DNA from: JAYRWN01 sp041917975
GTDB taxonomy: Bacteria; Bacteroidota; Bacteroidia; Chitinophagales; Saprospiraceae
Direction: 5' to 3'
Length of the DNA: 9,224 nt
NCBI GenBank assembly: GCA_041917975.1
Contig: JAYRWN010000193.1
Location: 1-9,224, forward strand
Both the position numbers and the translations under genes were made by a program. The notes below the pieces were generated by a model that worked only from the letters and a program-made list of their open reading frames with translations, was not told the DNA's origin and did no database searches. Below, piece after piece: positions 1 to 4,993 of the stretch; positions within the stretch are counted from its first letter, which is position 1; every line of letters begins with the position of its first letter.

Positions 1-1
1 A

Positions 2-43
2 ATTGACCTCAAAGGTGAGTCCCTGCGAAAAACAAAAAAATAG
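2..43 (+). CDS. istB: IstB-like IS21 helper ATPase, last 13 codons (partial)
   Basis: The frame starting at base 2 reads IDLKGESLRKTKK and then TAG. From family knowledge, IstB, the AAA+ helper ATPase of IS21 transposons, ends in a conserved H-R-[IL]-[ED]-L-K-G-E-S-[ML]-R-K tail, so this is its C-terminus with the body outside the window. IstB works with the IstA transposase to select the target. The tail is short, so the call rests on the motif plus its position: 48 bases downstream lie tandem terminal repeats of the kind IS21 elements carry. Confidence 0.72.
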   Translation: MDLKGESLRKTKK

Positions 44-91
44 TCGCATTTTTATATCTTTACCAAACGTTTTAAAAAACCATCATCGTAA

Positions 92-137
92 GTGGCTCAC
101 TTTGCTCCGGAATTGGTGGCTCTATTTGACCGGAATA
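92..137 (+). repeat. IS21 terminal repeat, left copy (two tandem units)
   Basis: Two units of 22 and 21 nt (92-113 and 116-136) share GTGGCTC at the start and CCGGAAT at the end. IS21-family ends carry such multiple terminal repeats as transposase binding sites. The 46-nt block matches the reverse complement of 3251-3296 with 3 mismatches (43/46). Confidence 0.85.
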
Positions 138-141
138 TACA

Positions 142-1734
142 GCCACGGCTAATAATACCTTCAACGAAAGCCTCACCTACGATGTGCGGGGCAACATCAG
201 CACACTGAACCGCAATGGTTTTTATCAGAACGGCGGCACCTGTGGTTATGGCGCTATTGACCAACTGACCTACACCTATACCGCGGGCACCAACCGCCTG
301 GCTACTCTGGCTGATGCCGCCCTCACGACGAACAATCAGCGTTCGTTCGGTTTTAATCCCGGCGCCGGCGGTGCCGGATATGGTTATGATAACAATGGTA
401 ACCTGAAGACGGATACCTACAAAGGCATCACCAATGTGGCTTATAACCACCTCAATCTGCCCAACCAGGTGGTGTGGAGCGGCAAGACCATCGACTTTCT
501 CTACGACGCCGGCGGTACTTTGCTGCGCCGTACGGTGAAGACCGGCACCACTACCGACCTGGTACAGGATTACAGTCTGGGTGTAGAATACCGCACGGCG
601 GGCGGAAATCCCCGTCGCCTGGAAGCAGTCTATCACGCCGAGGGGCGCCGCTTTAATGTCAATGTCAAATCCTCCAGCACGGAGAGCATCCGCCAGGAAT
701 ACTGGCTCCGTGATCATCTGGGTAATACCAGAATTTCTTTCACCGATAAAAACAACGACGGCAAGATCGACGTTACTAATACAAGTTCTAACGAGATCTT
801 AAGCGAAGGGCATTATTATCCGTTCGGCATGGCCTATGAGGGTCCTGTGTGGGTGAATGATACGGCTGATGTTGACAATAGGTATAAATACAATGGCAAA
901 GAATTCCAGTCCGAGCATGGCCTGAACTGGTCTGCGTATGGGGCGAGGTATTATGACCCCAGTGTGGGGAGGTTTATGGGGGTGGATGCATTAGCAGATG
1001 AACCAGAGCAGGTTGATAAGTCGCCTTATGGCTACGCATGGAATAATCCGGTAAACCTAACTGATCCTGATGGTAGGTGTCCATGGTGTATAGGTGCAAT
1101 TGTTGCTGCAGCTGTTGATTATGGGTTTCAAGTCGCAGGTAATTTAGCACAAGGCAAAGGTTTAGGAGAGTCATTGACGAATATTGATGGCACCTCAATT
1201 TTAATATCAGCAGGTGCTGGAGCTGCAAGTGGAGGGCTATCACTACTAACAAAAGCTAAAAATATCGGAACATTGGGAAAATCAGCTCTAGAAACAACAA
1301 TTGATGTCACAGAATCGGTTTTTGCACAGGCTTCAGAAGGTGATGTAACTTTGGGAAAAACTTTAACAGATGTAGCTGGTGCTAAAATTGGTGGAAGTGT
1401 AAAAGTAGATGCTCCTATAAATACCGGCACTTTAGAAAGACAAGCAGATAGAACTGCAAGGATCGCAAAAAGTGATCCAAAAAGTTCCGGCAGAGCAGCA
1501 AATGCAAGTAGTGCTCAGGGTAGACTCAATACAGCAAATAATGTCAATTCTGCGACACAATTAGGTGCTCAAAAAACTGTTGAGGGTGCAGTGCAAAATA
1601 CAGCTGATGGTATTAGGACTTTAACTAATGGTGCTGGTGGTAATACTAGTTCGATTATACAAACACCAGCCATGGCAAGTGATAATACAAGGGTAGTTGT
1701 TCCCATTGTTCAACCTAAAATAATTAAGTCTTAA
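142..1734 (+). CDS. Rhs copy 1: 5'-truncated Rhs core with unrecognised C-terminal tip
   Basis: Rhs-repeat protein fragment, 530 codons, with no native start; a GTG at 184 is the first possible start. YD-repeat residues (YDVRGNI, YDNNGN, FLYDAGG) are followed by DHLGNTR near residue 191, YYPFGMA near 225 and YYDPSVGRFMGVD near 270. The core ends at TDPDG (1063-1074). Rhs proteins deliver the C-terminal tip as a toxin. Here the tip is about 219 residues: two small-residue/hydrophobic stretches (IGAIVAAAVDYGF and GTSILISAGAGAASGGL), then a Ser/Ala/Asn/Thr-rich tail ending IVQPKIIKS. No catalytic motif is recognised. The gene is cut at its 5' end by the IS21 element. A membrane protein gene starts 4 nt after its stop, as expected for a toxin-immunity pair. 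It is expressible only from an outside promoter, or it serves as a recombination donor. Confidence 0.85.
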   Translation, partial: ATANNTFNESLTYDVRGNISTLNRNGFYQNGGTCGYGAIDQLTYTYTAGTNRLATLADAALTTNNQRSFGFNPGAGGAGYGYDNNGNLKTDTYKGITNVAYNHLNLPNQVVWSGKTIDFLYDAGGTLLRRTVKTGTTTDLVQDYSLGVEYRTAGGNPRRLEAVYHAEGRRFNVNVKSSSTESIRQEYWLRDHLGNTRISFTDKNNDGKIDVTNTSSNEILSEGHYYPFGMAYEGPVWVNDTADVDNRYKYNGKEFQSEHGLNWSAYGARYYDPSVGRFMGVDALADEPEQVDKSPYGYAWNNPVNLTDPDGRCPWCIGAIVAAAVDYGFQVAGNLAQGKGLGESLTNIDGTSILISAGAGAASGGLSLLTKAKNIGTLGKSALETTIDVTESVFAQASEGDVTLGKTLTDVAGAKIGGSVKVDAPINTGTLERQADRTARIAKSDPKSSGRAANASSAQGRLNTANNVNSATQLGAQKTVEGAVQNTADGIRTLTNGAGGNTSSIIQTPAMASDNTRVVVPIVQPKIIKS

Positions 1735-1738
1735 ACAA

Positions 1739-2122
1739 ATGAAATATTTTTATGTATTTGGGTTTTTAATATTTTCTTTTTTAGCCCTTCAAAACTTTAA
1801 AAACAAGCATATAGAATATAAGCTAGCCAATACTGAAGGAAGAAAAATCGTGGTCAGTGTTAAAGAAATTCCTGACCTATGTCAAAGGAGAAATAATCGA
1901 ATAATTGTGCAAAGTTACGAGAAAGAATATTCAGTATTGATATCAAACAAGAAATGTATTGGGGGGTTATTCAAAGTTGGAGATAAAGTAGAAATGATTT
2001 ATGTGCAAAGATTTGATAAGCTATTTATTCAAAAAGCAACTTCAAAATTTAATTACATATTGAGTATTGCTTTCTTTGTAATACCGATTGGGTTTTTAAT
2101 TGCATTAATTCTCAATAAATAA
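1739..2122 (+). CDS. Two-helix membrane protein, candidate immunity protein of Rhs copy 1
   Basis: 127 residues. A hydrophobic segment at about 3-18 (YFYVFGFLIFSFLAL) and another at about 104-125 (YILSIAFFVIPIGFLIALI) flank an 85-residue soluble domain. That domain has alternating beta-like segments and two cysteines (DLCQRR and KKCIGG). The start lies 4 nt after the Rhs stop, and base composition is AT-rich like the other immunity genes. Position and topology suggest an inner-membrane protein protecting against the copy 1 tip. The layout resembles helix / beta-domain / helix proteins of the DUF3592 type, but I do not assign a family. No Shine-Dalgarno site is visible. Confidence 0.7.
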   Translation: MKYFYVFGFLIFSFLALQNFKNKHIEYKLANTEGRKIVVSVKEIPDLCQRRNNRIIVQSYEKEYSVLISNKKCIGGLFKVGDKVEMIYVQRFDKLFIQKATSKFNYILSIAFFVIPIGFLIALILNK

Positions 2123-2157
2123 GTGACGCTCAGATAATTTTATGTAATCGTTTTTGA

Positions 2158-2345
2158 AATATTGAGTACAAATGGAATATTGATGCAAAAGAAGGTGTCA
2201 CTACTTTGGAAGTTATTGAGCATCTGTATTACGAAGAGATGGTTTGGGTATAACATGCAAAAAAAACTCAGAATTACTACTGACAACAGGAGAAATAAAT
2301 GTTTCATCACAAGAAGAACATAGTAGAAGAGCAAAGGATAATTAA
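2158..2345 (+). pseudogene. Relic of an orphan toxin tip, frameshifted
   Basis: Two reading frames together look like the C-terminus of a toxin tip. The first (2158-2253) contains YKWNIDAKEGVTTLEVIEHL and ends at TAA. The second is read from about 2247 and contains TGEINVSSQEEHSRRAKDN before TAA at 2343-2345. An A8 run at 2259-2266 and the overlap of the frames near 2247 mark the likely frameshift region. No start codon or Rhs core is attached. The immunity-like gene begins 14 nt after the final stop, the normal tip-immunity spacing. I infer that the tip decayed while its immunity gene stayed open. The family is not recognised. Confidence 0.5.
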
Positions 2346-2359
2346 GTAATATTAATAAT

Positions 2360-2791
2360 ATGAATCTAAGGATAAATTCAAACGACGGTTGGCAAGAAAT
2401 TTCTTTTGAAAAACAAGTAGGATTAGAGGGTGATCTACAAATTTTTGAAGTGACAATTTCTAGCCAAGGATGGAGTCAGGAAAAAAATATCAAAGGCAAA
2501 TATTCTTTGGTTCCACATAAATACATAAAATGCCATGAAGTGATAGTTAATAAAGATGACTGGGCTTTGTTAATAGAAAAAATAAAATTATGGATAAATA
2601 CGGGTGAATTATTTGAATATATTCTTGGAGATAATGCTTATAATTATTCAACATTTATTTTAAGTGAAATAAGTAATGATTTTATTGTGAATCATGAAAA
2701 ACCATTATTGAAAGTTATTTTGAAAGATTCTCGATTTTTAATTGAATGTAATTTAATCGTTGACCCAACTTCATTTTATTTCAATCAATGA
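2360..2791 (+). CDS. Immunity-like cytosolic protein (orphan)
   Basis: 143 residues with no signal peptide or membrane segment. Notable features are an early WQEISFEKQVG segment, a central helix DWALLIEKIKLWINTGELF and a C-terminal beta-like end KVILKDSRFLIECNLIVDP. The W-x2-L-x3-I-x2-W pattern and acidic, soluble character fit small immunity proteins of polymorphic-toxin loci, but I cannot name the family. It lies 14 nt downstream of the toxin-tip relic and upstream of the Imm33 pseudogene. The sample 2581-2640 has only 14/60 G+C, unlike the Rhs core. It is likely a cytosolic neutraliser whose toxin has decayed. Confidence 0.6.
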   Translation: MNLRINSNDGWQEISFEKQVGLEGDLQIFEVTISSQGWSQEKNIKGKYSLVPHKYIKCHEVIVNKDDWALLIEKIKLWINTGELFEYILGDNAYNYSTFILSEISNDFIVNHEKPLLKVILKDSRFLIECNLIVDPTSFYFNQ

Positions 2792-2855
2792 TAACCATAT
2801 TTGAGAGGGAAGCGAAAACAAACAATTACATAACCACTAAACAAAAATAGCTATC

Positions 2856-3191
2856 ATGCCTTTTAAAAAATTTAAGATTAAAAAAAATAGAATAACGAAT
2901 CTTATCACTTCAATGGGAGGTTGTTTCGCTACAGATAGTATAACTGTCGATGGATGTAAGGTAAGGGTGATGATAAGGGATGAACCAAGTTATGATAATG
3001 ATAGCGGTTGGTTTTTTATGTCAGGTTAGGAAAGTCAGGAGTATATAGACAATCCAAATAATATCATGATCTACGAAGTAAACACAATTGCTAACTATGA
3101 TCAAGATATTATACCATATTTAAATTATCCCGTTGGTGTTAGATTAGAAAGATGTGGAGATTCGAATGAATTTATAGTTGTAAAAGATTAA
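2856..3191 (+). pseudogene. DUF2185/Imm33-type immunity protein with an internal amber codon
   Basis: One frame runs from ATG 2856 to TAA 3189-3191 (111 codons), interrupted once by TAG at 3027-3029. Before the stop it reads GGCFATDSITVDGCKV and DEPSYDNDSGWFFMSG; after it, in the same frame, EYIDNPNNI and YEVNTIANYDQDIIPYL. These blocks match what I know of the DUF2185 / Imm33 family: a GGC[IL]..D.ITVDG.KV start, EP...DSGW, then EYMDNP..., Y.VNTIANYDP.I.P. The amber codon falls where the family normally has an acidic or polar residue. No indel is needed, so this is a recent single-base nonsense change, a sequencing error, or readthrough. The first half alone encodes 57 residues. No matching toxin is left beside it. 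Confidence 0.75.
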
Positions 3192-3250
3192 AATTTACTC
3201 ACTGAATAAAGAATGGATTTAGATATCAGAAGTATTTCCTCAATCCTTTA

Positions 3251-3296
3251 TATTCCGGTCGATTAGACCCACCAATTCCGGAGCAAAGTGAGCCAC
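3251..3296 (-). repeat. Solo inverted copy of the IS21 end
   Basis: The reverse complement of this block equals 92-137 at 43 of 46 positions, including both tandem units. Past 3296 the sequence does not continue into an istB tail or the spacer seen at 44-91, so only the terminal repeats remain. Together with 92-137 it brackets the Rhs copy 1 block with inverted repeats. Confidence 0.8.
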
Positions 3297-3311
3297 AATA
3301 GCCTCCTATTG

Positions 3312-3338
3312 TTTCTTTCACCGATAAAAACAACGACG
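3312..3338 (+). pseudogene. 27-nt scrap of Rhs core
   Basis: These 27 bases are identical to 734-760 of Rhs copy 1 (coding for the SFTDKNND segment) and run straight into the AT-rich repeat that follows. The flanks do not match the gene, so this is a displaced core fragment. Confidence 0.7.
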
Positions 3339-3342
3339 TCTG

Positions 3343-3572
3343 AATAATTAATAATTAATAATGAATAATTAATAATGGAGGGTAGGGGGAGAGGAGGGTG
3401 TTTGGAAAAATAATAATGAATAATTAATAATTAATAATGGAGGGTGAGGGCAGAGGAGAGAACATAGAGTCTTTAATCCTTGGTTTTATTTGGCCAGAAT
3501 TTCTTTCACTGATAAAAACAACGACGGTAAGATAATTAATAATTAATAATGGAGGGTGGGGGGAGAGGAGGT
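3343..3572 (+). repeat. Three AT-rich plus purine-rich repeat units
   Basis: The units lie at about 3343-3399, 3412-3460 and 3533-3572. Each has an ATTAATA-type run ending in TAATAATGGAGGGT, followed by a G/A-only tract (for example GGGGGAGAGGAGG). In units 1 and 3 the run starts right at the end of an Rhs-core scrap. The purine tracts contain several runs of three or more G, which could form G-quadruplex or triplex structures on the plus strand. Confidence 0.75.
3494..3533 (+). pseudogene. 40-nt scrap of Rhs core
   Basis: 38 of 40 bases match 728-767 of Rhs copy 1; both differences are C-to-T. It translates as ARISFTDKNNDGKI and then meets TAA, where the AT-rich repeat begins. It covers the same core segment as the scrap at 3312. 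Confidence 0.72.
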
Positions 3573-3687
3573 GACATGGAGAATAAGTCCTTAACTCTTG
3601 GCCCTAAGCTCTTCGTCCATAGTGTAATTCTGCCAGGATATCTTCTTATGCCAATAAGAGCAACTATCGATGTGGTGGCTGGGGGTA

Positions 3688-3945
3688 TTAAATATAATGC
3701 CCCTTAGCCGATAGAATAAGAATTGTATCATCAGCAATCTCATAAACTAACCTATGCTCTCTATTGATCCTACGAGCCCAGGCCCCGGAAAGATTGTGTT
3801 TGAGTGGTTCGGGTTTGCCGATACCTTCAAATGGATTGATTATTATAGCTTGAATAAGAGCGACAATTTTTCTTGAAATGGATTTATTGTTAAGCAACCA
3901 ATGGTCAAAATCTTCTTTAGCTTTTGGTGAAAAGGTTACTTGCAT
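3688..3945 (-). CDS. yoeB: YoeB/Txe-family mRNA endoribonuclease toxin
   Basis: 85 residues, essentially the family length (84 in E. coli). YoeB binds the ribosome and cuts mRNA in the A site; its antitoxin blocks it. The sequence shows NPFEGIGKPEPLK, LSGAWARRINREHRLVYEI and the ending KGHYI. Residues Glu46, Arg65, His83 and Tyr84 fall exactly where the E. coli YoeB catalytic residues are, so the enzyme looks intact. It is the last gene of a minus-strand operon, and its start overlaps the antitoxin stop by 10 nt (3936-3945), which suggests translational coupling. It sits between Rhs fragments but belongs to a separate intracellular toxin-antitoxin system. Confidence 0.93.
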   Translation of the reverse strand: MQVTFSPKAKEDFDHWLLNNKSISRKIVALIQAIIINPFEGIGKPEPLKHNLSGAWARRINREHRLVYEIADDTILILSAKGHYI

Positions 3946-4154
3946 AGGTCTTTAAGTTCCTGAATTGATACAGTGATACCTTTCCCTTGTTTAATATCTT
4001 TTTTTCCTTGCAGTATTTTCTCTACAAACTCAGGATTATAGTCATCGTCTTTAGAGACTTCAAATTTTATTTTAAGAGCCTTCATAAATGCCTTGAGAGC
4101 GGAAACTTGTTCACTGGTCTGTGGGTGAGCTACGAAAATATCTTGTTTACTCAT
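3936..4154 (-). CDS. Antitoxin of the YoeB/Txe module (DUF2683-like)
   Basis: 72 residues. The N-terminal part, with SEQVSALKAFMKALKIKFEV, is the pattern of short Bacteroidota antitoxins encoded before Txe/YoeB toxins. The C-terminal part, with YNPEFVEKILQGKKDIKQGK, would be the toxin-wrapping segment. It is not a classical YefM/Phd protein and shows no clear DNA-binding fold, which may explain the separate regulator gene upstream. Its ATG overlaps the regulator stop in an ATGA arrangement (4151-4154), and its stop overlaps the yoeB start. The three genes are very likely one transcript. Confidence 0.82.
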   Translation of the reverse strand: MSKQDIFVAHPQTSEQVSALKAFMKALKIKFEVSKDDDYNPEFVEKILQGKKDIKQGKGITVSIQELKDLCK

Positions 4155-4489
4155 AATGCTGCAATGTTTATAAGTTTAGCAACTTTGCTAAGATTGTCTA
4201 GTGTATAGGAAATGTTATACTTATCTTCTTCCGGCAGTTGCTCAATATCTTCCAGTCGCAGTAAGTTTTTCTGATCAGGAATCATCTTTTCAGATTTTCC
4301 AAGTAAGTAATCAAGAGTTTTTCCCTGAGCATTGGCTTGTTTGGCAGCCATATCCGCCACAGGCTTTATCTCCTCCCTTTCGTATCTACCAATTGCAATT
4401 GGTGCCGAAGTGCCAATTTTTTTATCTAGATCATTTGGCCACCATTTTAATTGCTTACGAGCATACATATTTCTATCTCCAAAAGTCAT
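4151..4489 (-). CDS. XRE-family HTH regulator of the TA operon, degenerate
   Basis: 112 residues from ATG 4487-4489. The open frame extends upstream to 4555, but MTFGDRNMYARKQLKW is the usual family beginning, so I use the internal start. From RKQLKW through YEREEIKP to KTLDYLLG it follows the XRE pattern seen in Bacteroidota (RKQLxWSQxxLAxKIGTS..IGRYEREEIKPS.......LDYLVG), then RLEDIEQLPEEDK. Oddities: WWPNDLDKKI where SQ..LAKKI is usual, and one extra residue in TSAPIAIGRYER near the recognition helix. DNA binding may be weakened. Being first in the operon, it probably represses its own promoter. The gene appears intact as a frame but shows drift. Confidence 0.78.
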   Translation of the reverse strand: MTFGDRNMYARKQLKWWPNDLDKKIGTSAPIAIGRYEREEIKPVADMAAKQANAQGKTLDYLLGKSEKMIPDQKNLLRLEDIEQLPEEDKYNISYTLDNLSKVAKLINIAAL

Positions 4490-4506
4490 ATTTAAATGCC
4501 TTAAAT
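4490..4506 (-). promoter_or_regulatory. Candidate operator, 6-bp inverted repeat
   Basis: ATTTAA (4490-4495) and TTAAAT (4501-4506) form a perfect inverted repeat with a 5-nt spacer, directly against the regulator start codon. Its position suits autorepression by the XRE protein. It is AT-rich, so chance is possible. Confidence 0.3.
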
Positions 4507-4528
4507 CACTGCAAGACGCTAATAAATG

Positions 4529-4536
4529 CAAAATTA
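4529..4536 (-). promoter_or_regulatory. Candidate Bacteroidota -7 box of the TA operon
   Basis: The minus strand reads TAATTTTG, which matches the TAnnTTTG -7 consensus of Bacteroidota sigma factors. A transcript starting just downstream would have a leader of about 30 nt before ATG 4489. This also argues against the longer frame starting at 4555. No clear TTTG -33 box was found. Confidence 0.35.
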
Positions 4537-4557
4537 CAATACTTTTAGGTAACATAA

Positions 4558-4977
4558 TTAAATTTTAGTTGGAAACCAAGTGGAAATTTCTGTTTTTCAA
4601 ATAGCATAAAATACGATTTGGACGGCAACATCACCCGCATCAGAAGGCAGGGATATACCGGCAGCAATGCCTGGGGCATGATCGATGATCTGATGTTTAC
4701 CTATGGGGGGACAGTACCTAACCGGCTGAGCGCCGTAGCAGAAGCCTCCAGTCTCAGTTTAGGATTTAAAAAACCGAATGGCGCCGGCACCGGATATTTT
4801 TATGATAATAATGGTAACCGCAATGCGGATAGTTATCAAAATATTACCTCCATTGACCATCTATTTCTTAACTTACCCTTGCGGGTGACCTACAGCGGTG
4901 GTAACTACCTGGACTGGACCTACGACGCTGCGGGCTTGCCTGCCGAGCACGATGGCGCAGGCAGGCCTGCCTGCTGA
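4558..4977 (+). pseudogene. Rhs copy 2, 5' core fragment, ending in a frameshift
   Basis: An open frame without a native start. Rhs content begins at about NSIKYDLDGNITRI (4603 on). It continues with FTYGGTVPNRLSAV, GYFYDNNGN, LNLPLRV and LDWTYDAAG (to 4935), the YD-repeat style of Rhs cores. At 4936 it enters a 58-nt palindromic insertion and stops at 4975-4977. Without the insertion, YDAAG would join NKWLKKVNNGG in one frame with the downstream part. The upstream limit falls at the same YD-x-x-GNI core position where copy 1 starts, so both copies lack the N-terminal region. The sample 4621-4680 has 36/60 G+C, far higher than the neighbouring small genes. Confidence 0.8.
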
Positions 4978-4993
4978 ACGCAGTGAGGTAGGT
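4936..4993 (+). repeat. 58-nt palindromic element inserted in Rhs copy 2
   Basis: It consists of two related sub-units, 4936-4966 and 4967-4993. GCCTGCC (4938-4944) pairs with GGCAGGC (4960-4966), and GGCAGGCCTGCC (4960-4971) is a perfect 12-bp palindrome at the joint. Because 58 = 3x19+1, it shifts the frame. Removing it restores a continuous Rhs frame. It resembles REP-like or mini-palindromic elements. Confidence 0.75.

Larger units (their letters stand above)
1..141 (+). mobile_element. 3' end of an IS21-family insertion sequence
   Basis: The element end consists of the istB tail (2-43), an AT-rich spacer (44-91) and two tandem imperfect repeat units (92-113 and 116-136). It closes on ACA at 139-141, matching the TGT...ACA termini of this family. 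Rhs-coding sequence begins immediately after, without an Rhs start codon. The insertion therefore removed or separated the 5' part of the Rhs gene. An inverted copy of the end lies at 3251-3296. Confidence 0.7.
3192..3687. other. Gene-free stretch of relics and repeats
   Basis: No supportable gene lies in these ~500 bases. They hold the solo IS21 end (3251-3296), two scraps of Rhs core (3312-3338 and 3494-3533), three AT-rich/purine-rich repeat units, and about 90 bases of unassigned sequence downstream of the yoeB stop (3601-3687). Confidence 0.7.

Noticed and set aside
97..717. Minus-strand open frame of 206 residues
   Set aside because: It lies opposite the GC-rich Rhs core of copy 1, which has clear family motifs; it is an antisense shadow.
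3343..3572. CRISPR-like array
   Set aside because: The units are irregular in length and spacing, AT- or purine-only, with no conserved direct repeat or unique spacers.
4490..4555. N-terminal extension of the XRE protein to 4555
   Set aside because: The extra 22 residues do not belong to the family, and a likely promoter box lies inside them.
4201..4568. Plus-strand open frames over the XRE gene
   Set aside because: They run antisense to the XRE regulator, whose family pattern is clear, and show no family features of their own.
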